Source: Bacteroidales bacterium (GTDB taxonomy: Bacteria; Bacteroidota; Bacteroidia; Bacteroidales; Muribaculaceae). Taken from it: a DNA stretch of 44,988 nucleotides. Shown here piece after piece: positions 27,203 through 36,295 of the stretch; the first letter of the stretch is position 1, and the number at the start of each line of letters is the position of its first letter. The notes beneath the pieces were generated by a model. That model was not told where the DNA came from and made no database searches. It worked only from the letters and a program-made list of their open reading frames with translations. Both the position numbers and the translations under genes were made by a program. Where the stretch lies: the NCBI GenBank assembly GCA_014800685.1, contig JAAVFQ010000025.1:1-44988 (forward strand), written 5' to 3'.

Positions 27203-29692
27203 TCAGCGCAGTGTGGCTCCTAATTCCTTTTCCAGATTAGCCACCACCTTCTTCATCACGGCGTCTATCTGCTTATCGTTAAGCGTCTTCTCATTATCCT
27301 GAAGAGTGACAGCCACGGCGTAAGACTTTTTGCCGGCAGGGAGATTCTTACCTTCGTAGACGTCGAAGAGCGTCACATCGCGCAGAATCTTTTTGTCGGA
27401 CTTGCGCACGCACCCCTCAATGGCGGCAAAGGTGACATCCTTGTCTATGAGAAGCGCGAGGTCACGGCGCACAGGCATTGTCTTGGGCACCGGCGTGTAG
27501 AGGGTAGTGTGCTTGCGCGCGAGGCGATACACCCTGTCCCAAAGAAGCTGGGCGAAGACCACAGGCTGAGAGATGTCAAATCTGCGCAGAAGCTCGCTGC
27601 TGAGGACACCCATCTCTCCAAGATGCTTGCCGGAACGGGTGGCTATGACAAGCTTCGCGCTGAAAAACTCATCGCTCTCCTGCTTCATGACCAATTCACC
27701 CTGATTTACTCCGAGACGACGAAGGACGTTGAGCACTATGGCTTTCAGGTCATAGAAGGAGGCTTCCGTCTTCTTTACGTTCCAGCCTTCGGCTGTGAGA
27801 TGTCCGGTCATCCAGATGCCCAGAGCCGCCTCCTCCGAGAAGGGAGCGAGGGGATTTTCCGCGGTGATTTCTGCTGACGGATTGAAGGCATAGATGTTTC
27901 CGAATTCGTAAAACTTAAGGTCTGACGCCTTTCGGTTGACGTTATGGCTTACAGACTCCAGACCTCCGAAAAGGAGTGTGCGTCTCATGAGCGAAAGCTC
28001 GTTGGAAAGGGGATTGAGCAGACGCACGCAGGTCTCCGCCGGAAGAGTTTCCGAGGTGGCATAATATTTCTCGGCAGTCAGTGAGTTATTGAGTATCTCA
28101 TTAAAGCCCTGGGCAGTGAGAGAGTCTGCGATAAGCTCCTGAAGGTCGTAAGAGAAGTCGGTATCTCGCTTTTCAGAGAGATTGATGTGCATTTCAGAGT
28201 CAAACTCCACATTGTTATATCCATAGACACGAAGTATCTCCTCCACTACGTCGCAGGGACGGGTGACGTCCACGCGGTAAGTGGGCACATCGAGAATCAG
28301 CATCTCGTCGGTGCTTTCGGGAAGCACCTCTATCTCAAGCGCCTTAAGAATGCGGCGGATAAGGTCTGCGGGAATCTCCTTGCCGATAAGGCGGCGACAA
28401 TAGTCTAACGACAGCTCCACACGGAAGGGCTTCACCGGCTGAGGATAATAATCAGACACCTCACCGCAGATTTCACCTCCGGCCAGCTCCTTGATAAGGA
28501 GGGCGGCCACTTTAGCGGCCTTTACGGTGATGTTGGGGTCTGTGCCACGCTCATAGCGGAAAGAGGCATCGGTGCTGAGTCCATGACGACGTGCTGTCTT
28601 GCGCACTCGCGTAGGATGGAAGCAGGCGCTTTCTATGAAGACGTCGCGCGTAGTCTCGGTCACTCCGCTGTCAAGTCCGCCGAAGACGCCGGCGATGCAA
28701 AGGGGCTTTTCTGCATCGCATATCATCATGTCGGCCTCATCAAGTTTGCGCTCCACACCATCGAGGGTGGTGAAGGGGGTAGCCTTGGGGGCAGTGCGCA
28801 CCACAATTTTCCCTCCGGCCACTTTGTCAAGGTCAAAGCAGTGCAGAGGCTGGCCGAGACCTAAAAGCACGAAATTGGTGATGTCGACAATATTATTGAT
28901 AGGACGCTGGCCGGCTGCTATAAGAAGACGGCGCAGCCATTCGGGAGACTCCTGAACCTTTACGCCACGGATGGTGACGCCGGAATATCTGATGCAACCC
29001 TCCTTATCCTCCACCTCTACCGGAGTGGCCCCATCGGTGCGGTCAGCGCGGAAGGCGTCGGTGTCGGGGGTATGGATGGCCGGAATTTCGGCATTGTGAT
29101 CGGTGTCATAATCGAGTCTGGCCATGAGAGCACGGAGGTCGCGGGCGGTGCCGTAATGGCTGGCTGCGTCCACACGGTTAGGGGTAAGCTCAACTTCGAG
29201 CATATAGTCGCTCTCCACGTTATAATAAAGAGCAGCAGGGGTGCCGGGCACTATATCCTCGTCTATCACGATGATGCCGTCATGCGAGGTGCCTACGCCG
29301 ATTTCATCCTCAGCACATATCATGCCGAAAGACTGCACGCCTCTTATTTTCGACTTTTTTATCTGAAACTCCTTGTCTCCATCATAGAGCGTAGTGCCGA
29401 CGGTGGCTACTACCACAGTCTGTCCGGCGGCCACATTGGGCGCTCCGCAGACTATCTGAAGCGGCTCTTCAAGGCCTACGTCCACGGTAGTGATGTGCAG
29501 ATGGTCGGAGTCCTGATGATTTTCGCAGGTGAGCACCTTGCCTATGACAAGTCCCTTGAGGCCACCCTTGATGGATTCCACCTCTTCCACCGTGTCGCAT
29601 TCGAGTCCGAGAGATGTGAGGGCAGCCGCAAGCTGGCGCGGTTCATAATCGAAATCAATATAGCGTTTAAGCCATTTATATGAGATATTCAT
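27203..29692 (-). CDS. pheT: Phenylalanine--tRNA ligase beta subunit
   Basis: 829 residues, normal length. Domains in order: N-terminal EMAP/tRNA-binding domain (about 40-155, KVLTCENHQDSDHLHITTVDVG), B3/B4 editing domain (about 210-400), B5 domain (RRLIGKEIPADLIRRILKALEIEVL), the catalytic-like core, and a C-terminal FDX-ACB anticodon-binding domain (PVRRDLALLIDKDVTFAAIEGCVRK). It works as an (alpha-beta)2 enzyme; pheS is not in the window. An interspersed element begins 10 bp upstream of the ATG. Confidence 0.97.
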   Translation of the reverse strand: MNISYKWLKRYIDFDYEPRQLAAALTSLGLECDTVEEVESIKGGLKGLVIGKVLTCENHQDSDHLHITTVDVGLEEPLQIVCGAPNVAAGQTVVVATVGTTLYDGDKEFQIKKSKIRGVQSFGMICAEDEIGVGTSHDGIIVIDEDIVPGTPAALYYNVESDYMLEVELTPNRVDAASHYGTARDLRALMARLDYDTDHNAEIPAIHTPDTDAFRADRTDGATPVEVEDKEGCIRYSGVTIRGVKVQESPEWLRRLLIAAGQRPINNIVDITNFVLLGLGQPLHCFDLDKVAGGKIVVRTAPKATPFTTLDGVERKLDEADMMICDAEKPLCIAGVFGGLDSGVTETTRDVFIESACFHPTRVRKTARRHGLSTDASFRYERGTDPNITVKAAKVAALLIKELAGGEICGEVSDYYPQPVKPFRVELSLDYCRRLIGKEIPADLIRRILKALEIEVLPESTDEMLILDVPTYRVDVTRPCDVVEEILRVYGYNNVEFDSEMHINLSEKRDTDFSYDLQELIADSLTAQGFNEILNNSLTAEKYYATSETLPAETCVRLLNPLSNELSLMRRTLLFGGLESVSHNVNRKASDLKFYEFGNIYAFNPSAEITAENPLAPFSEEAALGIWMTGHLTAEGWNVKKTEASFYDLKAIVLNVLRRLGVNQGELVMKQESDEFFSAKLVIATRSGKHLGEMGVLSSELLRRFDISQPVVFAQLLWDRVYRLARKHTTLYTPVPKTMPVRRDLALLIDKDVTFAAIEGCVRKSDKKILRDVTLFDVYEGKNLPAGKKSYAVAVTLQDNEKTLNDKQIDAVMKKVVANLEKELGATLR

Positions 29693-29702
29693 AAGTATAC
29701 TC

Positions 29703-29817
29703 TAAGTAGGTGAGCAAAATCAATGTACATCTAAAACGAAATTAGCCCCAAAGGGCAAGCTTTATAGCACAAGTGTTTTCACCTCACATACATCATTTAA
29801 TTTTTAGAACTTACTTA
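29703..29817 (+). repeat. Interspersed TAAGTAAGT element, 115-bp copy
   Basis: The ends are TAAGTAGGT (29703-29711) and ACTTACTTA (29809-29817). It aligns over its length with the reverse complement of 7191-7290, with a 15-20-bp insertion in the left-centre. It occupies most of the 280-bp gap between pheT and the peptidase-like gene; the remainder (29818-29972) shows nothing recognisable. Confidence 0.7.
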
Positions 29818-29972
29818 AAATTTAATCAAGTCAATCAGCGATAGGCCGCGACAATCCTGCCCTGCAGGGTGTCATGACCCTATTCAGGCTGCAAAAATAG
29901 CAAAAAAGCGTGAATTATGCAAATCCCTGACCACCTTAGCATCTGCTCCGGAATTTAAAGGCAAACACACTC

Positions 29973-30929
29973 TTAACGTCCGTAAATGAAATTAAGAAGC
30001 GTCTGCCCTACGGCCTTCAATGTCGCCGCATCTATGTTATCCATATTGTCGGCAGACGTGTGCCACGCAGGATTGAAGCCCGAAGAGGGATTATATTCTA
30101 TAATGTCAATGGCAGGGATGCCGGCATCTATCAGTCGCCGGTGATCATCATTGACGGCACCTCCGAGACGGTTGACGAAGCGGTCGCCATATCCGGCCTC
30201 TTCGGCGCAGGCCCAGACGCGCGAGGCAAGTGAGGGTGCATTCTGCTGTGAGAAATATTCATGATAGAAGCGGGCATCGCGGCCTCCCACCATATCAAGC
30301 AGTATGGCCTCTGTGGCCACATACCCCTCTTTGAACGGATGCTCTACGAAATATTTGGTGCCCAGAGCCCAGGAGTCCTCATCCTCATCACTGCCATAGT
30401 CTTCTGCATCCACAAAGAGAATGTCCACTCCGCACCCGGGATTTTTGAGCGCTATCTGGCGAGCCACTTCCAGAAGAACGCCCACGCCGCTCGCACCGTC
30501 GTTGGCTCCGTCCACAGGGAGGGATCTCTTTGACTCATCGGCATCCTCATCAGCCCACGGGCGGCAATCGTAATGCGCGAGAAGGAGGAGGCGGTCTTCA
30601 GCCTCAGGATTGAATTGGCCAATGATGTTTGTAGCATTGAGCATAGTGCCGTCAAAAGCTTTCAGGAGGGCTTTCTGCTCCACTACTTCCGCGCCGCGAC
30701 GACGCAGAGATTCAGCCAGCCACTCAGTGGCGGCACGGTGTGCAGCAGTATTGGGCACACGGGGCCCGAAATCCACTTGCCGCTTAACGTAGGCGAAGGC
30801 CGAGTCGGCATCAAAAACGGGAACTTCCACCCGCTCCGAGGCCTCCGCAGCGGCATTTTTGCCTGATTGAGCCTTCCCACACCCCGTGAGAAGAAGAAAT
30901 ATCGAAAGAATTATTGCCAACTTTTGCAT
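29973..30929 (-). CDS. M28-family / glutaminyl-peptide cyclotransferase-like lipoprotein
   Basis: 318 residues. A lipoprotein signal (LAIILSIFLLLTGCGKA, lipobox LTGC) leads to a zinc-dependent aminopeptidase fold: DFGPRVPNTAAHRAATEWL, LLLAHYDCRPWADED, GANDGASGVGVLLEVAR (zinc-ligand region), DILFVDAEDYGSDEDEDSWALGT, and a late AGIPAIDIIEYN. These features resemble bacterial glutaminyl cyclases within the M28 family, which cyclise N-terminal Gln exposed by signal peptidase, as well as M28 aminopeptidases. It probably faces the periplasm. The start is only 4 bases past a perfect -7 box. Confidence 0.85.
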   Translation of the reverse strand: MQKLAIILSIFLLLTGCGKAQSGKNAAAEASERVEVPVFDADSAFAYVKRQVDFGPRVPNTAAHRAATEWLAESLRRRGAEVVEQKALLKAFDGTMLNATNIIGQFNPEAEDRLLLLAHYDCRPWADEDADESKRSLPVDGANDGASGVGVLLEVARQIALKNPGCGVDILFVDAEDYGSDEDEDSWALGTKYFVEHPFKEGYVATEAILLDMVGGRDARFYHEYFSQQNAPSLASRVWACAEEAGYGDRFVNRLGGAVNDDHRRLIDAGIPAIDIIEYNPSSGFNPAWHTSADNMDNIDAATLKAVGQTLLNFIYGR

Positions 30930-30954
30930 AGTGCAAAATTAATGATTATTTTTG
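30923..30954 (+). promoter_or_regulatory. Promoter of the GT11-like gene, overlapping the divergent promoter
   Basis: TTTG (30923-30926), 20 bases, TATTTTTG (30947-30954): exact consensus on the plus strand, giving a leader of about 35 nt. It interlocks with the minus-strand promoter at 30934-30964. Confidence 0.65.
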
Positions 30955-30964
30955 CGTCTGCAAA
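30934..30964 (-). promoter_or_regulatory. Promoter of the M28-like lipoprotein gene
   Basis: Minus strand TTTG (30964-30961), 19 bases, TAATTTTG (30941-30934), exact consensus. Four bases separate it from the ATG, so a leaderless message is predicted. Confidence 0.65.
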
Positions 30965-30994
30965 ATAAAATTACGCTCTTATAATCGAACCGGT

Positions 30995-31807
30995 ATGATA
31001 TATGCTCGCGACAAGGGAAGAATGTGCAACAATCTGCTCCAATTCGGTCATGTCTACGCTTTCGCGCGTGAACATGGACGGAGAGCCCTCTCTCTGCGCT
31101 TCGCATATAAATATCCCTTCTTTCACATTTCCACCACGCCCGGGCATAACTTTTTCCGCTACGCGCTGGTGAAGTATGCAGCTGCCGCCGGACTCATTCC
31201 CACAGTAGCTTTCGACTCTCCGGGAGAAGACTGCGAGACGCGCGCCGGGGAGATTCTTTCTCACCGAAACGTTATCGTGGAGGGATGGGAAGTGAGATTT
31301 TATGACCTCTTCCTCAAATATCTTGACGAGATAAAATCACTCTTCGCCTTCACCTCGGCCATAGAAAAAAACGTAGAGCGCGTCCTGGCCCGCTCTGAGG
31401 GACGTATGCGTATCGGCCTGCACATACGGCGCGGCGATTATGCCCGATGGCAGTCCGGCAAATATTTTTATTACGACCACCAATACATAGATGTGGCCAA
31501 TAGGATTATCGCTCTCTATCCCGGCCGCGACATCACACTCATCGTCACCGGAAATGACCCTGACCTCGACCGTGAGAAATTTCGCAACAGCATTAGCGGT
31601 GCGGATGTCTGCTTCGCCGAAGGAAGCGCCGGTGAGGATCTATGCCTGCTCTCCCGCTGCGACCGGCTCGCCGGCCCCCCCAGCACATTCTCGCTCGTGG
31701 CCTCCATGTATCACGACGTGCCGCTCTATTGGATTAAAAACCCCTCGGCACCGATCAGCGAAGAGAGCTTCGGGCACTTCACTGAGCTCTTCCGCCACAT
31801 TATCTGA
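30995..31807 (+). CDS. Alpha-1,2-fucosyltransferase-like glycosyltransferase (GT11)
   Basis: 270 residues. MCNNLLQFGHVYAFAREHGRR corresponds to the GGLGNQLFQYA N-terminus of GT11 enzymes, altered here. The GDP-fucose-binding motif is GLHIRRGDYARW, followed by ITLIVTGNDPDLD and a C-terminal GPPSTFSLVASMY that fits motif III. Members transfer fucose to galactose of surface glycans. It is followed 44 bp later by the polyamine gene, which is functionally unrelated. The donor is not certain because the N-terminal motif deviates. Confidence 0.75.
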   Translation: MIYARDKGRMCNNLLQFGHVYAFAREHGRRALSLRFAYKYPFFHISTTPGHNFFRYALVKYAAAAGLIPTVAFDSPGEDCETRAGEILSHRNVIVEGWEVRFYDLFLKYLDEIKSLFAFTSAIEKNVERVLARSEGRMRIGLHIRRGDYARWQSGKYFYYDHQYIDVANRIIALYPGRDITLIVTGNDPDLDREKFRNSISGADVCFAEGSAGEDLCLLSRCDRLAGPPSTFSLVASMYHDVPLYWIKNPSAPISEESFGHFTELFRHII

Positions 31808-31851
31808 CACTTAAAACATAATCAACAGACATAATCAACTCAACTATAATA

Positions 31852-33048
31852 ATGGGAAAAGTTTTAATCATTGGCGCAGGCGGTGTCGGCACCGTCGTTG
31901 CCCACAAGTGCGCTCAGTATCCCGAGGTCTTCACAGAAATAGTGCTGGCCTCCCGCACCAAATCGAAATGCGATGCACTCGCTGAAAAAATCGGCGCTCC
32001 CAACATCGTCACTGACAGTGTGGATGCCGACAGCGTAGAGCAGCTCACAGAGCTTTTTAACCGTCACAAACCCGACATCTGCATCAATGTGGCACTCCCC
32101 TATCAGGATCTCACCATCATGGAGGCTTGCCTGCAGTGTGGCGTCAATTATCTCGACACTGCCAACTATGAGCCTAAGGATGAGGCTCATTTCGAATATT
32201 CCTGGCAGTGGGCCTATCGCGAACGCTTCGAGAAAGCCGGTCTCACGGCCATCCTCGGTTGCGGGTTCGACCCCGGTGTCTCAGCTATCTTCGTGGCTTA
32301 CGCCGCAAAACACCATTTCTCTGAAATGAGATACCTCGACATCGTGGACTGCAATGCCGGAAATCACGGCAAGGCTTTCGCCACCAACTTCAATCCCGAA
32401 ATCAATATACGAGAAATCACACAGAAGGGTAAATACTGGGAAGACGGCAAATGGGTGGAGACTGAGAATCTCGAGATACATCGTCCTCTCAACTATCCCA
32501 ACATCGGAGAGCGTGAGTCCTATCTTCTCTATCATGAGGAGCTCGAATCTCTGGTGCAGAACTTCCCCACCATCCGCCGGGCTCGCTTCTGGATGACTTT
32601 CGGCCAGGAGTATCTCACTCATCTTCGCGTGATTCAAGACATAGGCATGGCGCGCATCGACCCCATTATCTATAATGGCCAGGAGATTGTGCCCATTCAG
32701 TTCCTGAAGGCTGTCCTCCCCGACCCCGGCTCGCTCGGAGAGAACTATGTAGGCGAGACCTCTATCGGCTGCCGCATACGCGGTCTGGACAAAGAGGGCA
32801 AGGAGTCCACATATTATATCTACAACAACTGCTCCCACGAGGCAGCCTATAAGGAGACAGGCGCTCAGGCAGTCAGCTATACTACCGGCGTTCCCGCCAT
32901 GGTAGGCGCCATGATGTTCCTGCAAGGCAAATGGGTGATGCCCGGCGTGCATAACGTGGAGGAATTTGACCCCGATCCATTCCTCAAGCAGCTCGCAGAG
33001 AGCGGCCTGCCCTGGCACGTCATAGAGAATGAAGACATCGAACTCTAA
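31852..33048 (+). CDS. Carboxynorspermidine/carboxyspermidine dehydrogenase (saccharopine dehydrogenase family)
   Basis: 398 residues. An N-terminal Rossmann fold opens MGKVLIIGAGGVGTVVAHKCAQ, with ASRTKSKCDALAEKIG for the NADP ribose. VNYLDTANYEP and GCGFDPGVSAIFVAYAAKHHF are typical of the carboxy(nor)spermidine dehydrogenase branch (LYS1-like). It condenses aspartate semialdehyde with putrescine or diaminopropane reductively, on the alternative polyamine route used by gut Bacteroidales; the decarboxylase partner (nspC) is not in the window. Confidence 0.88.
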   Translation: MGKVLIIGAGGVGTVVAHKCAQYPEVFTEIVLASRTKSKCDALAEKIGAPNIVTDSVDADSVEQLTELFNRHKPDICINVALPYQDLTIMEACLQCGVNYLDTANYEPKDEAHFEYSWQWAYRERFEKAGLTAILGCGFDPGVSAIFVAYAAKHHFSEMRYLDIVDCNAGNHGKAFATNFNPEINIREITQKGKYWEDGKWVETENLEIHRPLNYPNIGERESYLLYHEELESLVQNFPTIRRARFWMTFGQEYLTHLRVIQDIGMARIDPIIYNGQEIVPIQFLKAVLPDPGSLGENYVGETSIGCRIRGLDKEGKESTYYIYNNCSHEAAYKETGAQAVSYTTGVPAMVGAMMFLQGKWVMPGVHNVEEFDPDPFLKQLAESGLPWHVIENEDIEL

Positions 33049-33081
33049 GAGGGATATGCCTCTGACATAAAGGACTCAACG

Positions 33082-35502
33082 ATGAAACTTCGAATCCTTT
33101 CCGGACTGATGCTGCTCGGTGTGCCGGCGCTTCTGGCTACTGCCAGGATAGCGTCTGACACCCGTGGCGGCACCACGTCTGTCCTTACCGGCAAAGGGCT
33201 GGTGCAAGTAACTCCCATAACTGAGAATATTTTCCGCATCACCACCTCCCCTTCGGCCACTCCACTGCCGCAAGTGCCCTCGCAGTCTGCTGTCATCACC
33301 CCTTCCGACTCCGGAATCCACGTAGCTTCAACCCCTACGCTGGTCATCATTTCCTCTCCCACCACTACGGTGAAAGTAGACCGGCAGACCGGCTGCGTGA
33401 GGTTTTATGACGAGAATGGCGAGCTCCTCCTCTCGGAAGCTGATGGCGTGGACAATTCCTCACGCGTCAAGACCATTTCATTCACCGGAGGGGCCGACGA
33501 ACATTTCTCCGGCGCCGGAGAGCGCGGCCACTCCACTGTGCTGAATGGCGATACGCTCATCAACTACAATCGCCCTACTTACGGATATGGTGCCGGCGAC
33601 AGTCGTATATCGCAGATGAATATCACCGTGCCCTACATAGCTTCTGACCTGGGATATGGCATTCTCTTCGATGACTACAATAAATCCCGCCTTATCCTCG
33701 GCGACACTATCCTTTACGAGTCGGACACCCCCAAGCCCCTTTCCTACTATTTTATCAATGGCGAAGAGGCTAATCTCGCAAGCACCACGCGCAATTATGC
33801 AGCTCTGACCGGCCATCAGCCTCTCCCTCCGTTCTGGACGCTGGGATATATCACCTCCAAATATGGCTACAAGTCGCAGGCTGAGACGCTCGGCGTCATC
33901 GACACCCTCAAGCAAAAAGGCTTCCCGGTGGACGGCATCGTGCTTGACCTCTACTGGTATGGCACGGAGACCGACATGGGGCGTCTGAAGTGGATGGAAG
34001 AGAACTGGCCTGACCCCAAGGGGATGATGGCCACCCTCAGGGAGCAGGGCGTCAATCTCATACCCATCCATCAGCCCTATTACAACAAGAAGGGCGCTAT
34101 CGACAACTATAACGAACTCAAGGAGAAAGACCTTCTCACCAAGGATGGAGACGGCAACATCCAGGATGTCACCACCTGGGTGGGCGAAGCAGGTATGCTC
34201 GACATCACCAAGCCCGAAGGGGCTGAATGGCTGTGGAGCCATCTGCGTCCTCTCACCGAAGAGGGACTCGCCGGCTGGTGGGGAGACCTCGGCGAGCCGG
34301 AAGTACATCCTGAAAATATCCTCCACGCCAATGGCGAGACGGCAAGCGAGTTTCATAACCGATATGGCAACGAGTGGAGCCGAATCGTCTACGAGGGTCT
34401 GCGCAAGGACTTCCCGGACATGCGCCCCATGCTGATGATGCGCGGCGGAACCGCCGGCCTGCAGCGCTACAGCGTATTCCCCTGGAGCGGCGATGTGAGC
34501 CGCTCGTGGGAGGGTCTGCAGGCTCAGATTCCCATTATGCTCAACACGGGGCTCTCCGGCTTGGGATACATGAGCAGCGACCTCGGCGGCTTCGCCGTTG
34601 ACCGTCAGCACCCCACAGACCCTGAGCTATACGTTCGCTGGCTCCAGATGGGCGCTTTCACTCCCACATTCCGCACTCATGCTCAGGAGAAGCCTGAGCC
34701 CTATCATTATCCTCAGCATGAGAAAACCATCCTCTCCATTATCCGTGAGCGCTATCGCTGGCTCCCCTATAACTACACGCTGGCATTCCAGAATGCTACC
34801 GAGGGGCTGCCGCTGGTGCGTCCCCTGAACTTCCGTGGCGAGAACTCCGCTCATGCCTACGCCGAAGTCAAGGATGAATATCTCTGGGGCGACAACGTGC
34901 TTGTGGCTCCCGTCATGACCAAGGGTGCCCGCTCGCGCAAAGTGCTCTTCCCGGCCGGTCAGTGGATAGACTGGAGCAATCCTTCTCTGAAATATTCCGG
35001 AGGCACCACGGCCACCGTCAAGGCTCCCCTTGACAAGCTTCCCCTCTTCGTGAGAGCCGGCTCTTTCATACCTCAATATACGGAGCCGATAGACAATGTA
35101 AGCCAGTATAATCCTCAGTTCCTCACCGTGAAGTATTTCCCGGCAAAGGAGTGGAGCAATTACACCCTCTTCGATGACAACCGGCTTTCGCCCACATCGC
35201 TTGAAGACGGACAGTATCAGCTCACCACCTTCTCCGGTTCGCGCCAGGGCAGTGAGATCTACATAGCCTTAGAGAGCACCGGCAGCTACGAGGGGATGCC
35301 TGACTTCCGGATGCTCACCATAGAAGTGGTCGGAGTGGATAAGCGTCCTAAGAGCGTCACGAACTCCAACGGCACTCCAATGCCCTCGCAGGTGTCCGTG
35401 AAGGCCATCCGCCAAAGCGGATGGTATTATGACTCGGCGGCCAAGACGCTCATCATTCTCCTCCCATACGCCTACGACCGCCAGACCCTTACCATCAAGT
35501 GA
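33082..35502 (+). CDS. GH31 alpha-glucosidase, secreted
   Basis: 806 residues with a signal peptide (LRILSGLMLLGVPALLATARIA). An N-terminal beta-sandwich (about 30-240) precedes the (beta/alpha)8 barrel: FWTLGYITSKYGYKSQ, DGIVLDLYWYG, and the catalytic nucleophile Asp402 in GWWGDLGEPEVHP; the acid/base region is around FPWSGDVSRSWEGLQ. ALTGHQPLPPFW is a family hallmark. It hydrolyses alpha-glucosides (alpha-1,4/1,6 or xylosides) outside the cytoplasm, probably in the periplasm. It begins 33 bp after the dehydrogenase gene. No SusC/SusD pair is adjacent. Confidence 0.93.
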   Translation: MKLRILSGLMLLGVPALLATARIASDTRGGTTSVLTGKGLVQVTPITENIFRITTSPSATPLPQVPSQSAVITPSDSGIHVASTPTLVIISSPTTTVKVDRQTGCVRFYDENGELLLSEADGVDNSSRVKTISFTGGADEHFSGAGERGHSTVLNGDTLINYNRPTYGYGAGDSRISQMNITVPYIASDLGYGILFDDYNKSRLILGDTILYESDTPKPLSYYFINGEEANLASTTRNYAALTGHQPLPPFWTLGYITSKYGYKSQAETLGVIDTLKQKGFPVDGIVLDLYWYGTETDMGRLKWMEENWPDPKGMMATLREQGVNLIPIHQPYYNKKGAIDNYNELKEKDLLTKDGDGNIQDVTTWVGEAGMLDITKPEGAEWLWSHLRPLTEEGLAGWWGDLGEPEVHPENILHANGETASEFHNRYGNEWSRIVYEGLRKDFPDMRPMLMMRGGTAGLQRYSVFPWSGDVSRSWEGLQAQIPIMLNTGLSGLGYMSSDLGGFAVDRQHPTDPELYVRWLQMGAFTPTFRTHAQEKPEPYHYPQHEKTILSIIRERYRWLPYNYTLAFQNATEGLPLVRPLNFRGENSAHAYAEVKDEYLWGDNVLVAPVMTKGARSRKVLFPAGQWIDWSNPSLKYSGGTTATVKAPLDKLPLFVRAGSFIPQYTEPIDNVSQYNPQFLTVKYFPAKEWSNYTLFDDNRLSPTSLEDGQYQLTTFSGSRQGSEIYIALESTGSYEGMPDFRMLTIEVVGVDKRPKSVTNSNGTPMPSQVSVKAIRQSGWYYDSAAKTLIILLPYAYDRQTLTIK

Positions 35503-35540
35503 CCGTCCGGCTACTACCATAATCAGGTCAATAGATAAAG

Positions 35541-35587
35541 AGACAGCGCCACCGGGATGTCCGGTTGGCGCTGTCCTTATTTTTTTA
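35541..35587 (+). terminator. Intrinsic terminator of the GH31 gene
   Basis: GACAGCGCCACCGG pairs with CCGGTTGGCGCTGTC (one bulge), followed shortly by TTATTTTTTTATT. Confidence 0.85.
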
Positions 35588-35600
35588 TTGAGATAGTTAA

Positions 35601-36023
35601 CGGATAAAACTCAACCCTATCGCTGCGGATCTGACCACCGCGCTCGCAGCGATGCAGGGAGAGGATTACCTTTATGATTTTCTTGCCGTTAATGCCTCCG
35701 AATGGAACGTACCGGTCCGGATCAACCCTTACTTCGCGCTACACAAAATTGAAGCCAATCTGCTTACCATGTCCCTCCCGGAGAAGATTGATGTGGGCTA
35801 TTTCGATGCCTTCGCGCCGGAGAAACAGCCGGAGATGTAGGATGAAACCGTGTTCTGCTCACTCTTCGCCAACATGACTCCCGGCGGCATCCTTACCACC
35901 TATTGCGCAAAAGGGGTAATACGCCGTCTGCAGCAAAGCGTTGGCTTCCTCACCGAGCGTCTCCCAGGCCCTGCAAACGGCAAACGCGAAATCCTCCCGG
36001 CCACCCACCCCCACCACAAATGA
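35601..36023 (+). pseudogene. Remnant of an MnmD-type tRNA 5-methylaminomethyl-2-thiouridine methyltransferase
   Basis: One frame from 35601 to the TGA at 36021-36023 encodes the C-terminal part of this family: WNVPVRINPYFALHKIEANL, IDVGYFDAFAPEKQPEM, an in-frame TAG (35838-35840), then DETVFCSLFANM, TPGGILTTYCAKGVIRRLQQ and LPGPANGKREIL. In intact homologues the position of the TAG is a Trp (TGG to TAG). The N-terminal half with the SAM-binding loop is missing; the frame opens right after the GH31 terminator. So the gene is both 5'-truncated and interrupted. Intact MnmD, if present, must be elsewhere. Confidence 0.8.
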
Positions 36024-36139
36024 CAAAGCAATCGGAACAGTCGGAGCAGGAGCCGTAACCGTAAGGCGGCACTCCCGGTGTCCCAGCCGCCAGCTCAGAC
36101 GCACCAGTACAGCTCCGAAGCTCGGGCACTGCGTGAGGG

Positions 36140-36177
36140 TTTATTTGTTAGTGTCGGAAAATCTGTGTAATTTTGCA
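36140..36177 (+). repeat. Left copy of the 38-bp direct repeat flanking the AT-rich cassette
   Basis: It matches 39266-39303 at 35 of 38 positions in the same orientation, begins TTTATTTGTTA and ends TCTGTGTAATTTTGCA. It marks the switch from the GC-rich mnmD remnant to the AT-rich cassette. The two copies are 3,126 bp apart. Confidence 0.85.
36144..36175 (+). promoter_or_regulatory. Promoter of the cysteine-peptide cassette
   Basis: TTTG (36144-36147), 20 bases, TAATTTTG (36168-36175), exact consensus inside the left repeat copy. The leader to the peptide ATG is about 115 nt and is AT-rich with no clear hairpin. The 272-bp stretch 36024-36295 contains only this promoter/repeat and mnmD-side debris. 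Confidence 0.75.
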
Positions 36178-36295
36178 AAATCACATAACCAAATAAGATA
36201 TCTTAGAACTTTTTTAGATTATTGATTGTTAGAACAATATTCTATGCACACTCAATGATATTATATTTAACTAACAAAATTAAAGTTTAGTAATA

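Noticed and set aside
33478..34611. Long minus-strand open frame (377 codons) inside the GH31 gene
   Set aside because: It is a shadow of a GC-rich coding gene; the plus-strand frame carries full GH31 motifs and the opposite frame has no recognisable domain.
35859..36104. 81-codon minus-strand frame over the mnmD remnant
   Set aside because: The plus strand clearly preserves MnmD family sequence; the antisense frame is a by-product.
36178..36295. Possible riboswitch or attenuator in the cassette leader
   Set aside because: I looked for stable stems and found only weak AT-rich pairings and no terminator.
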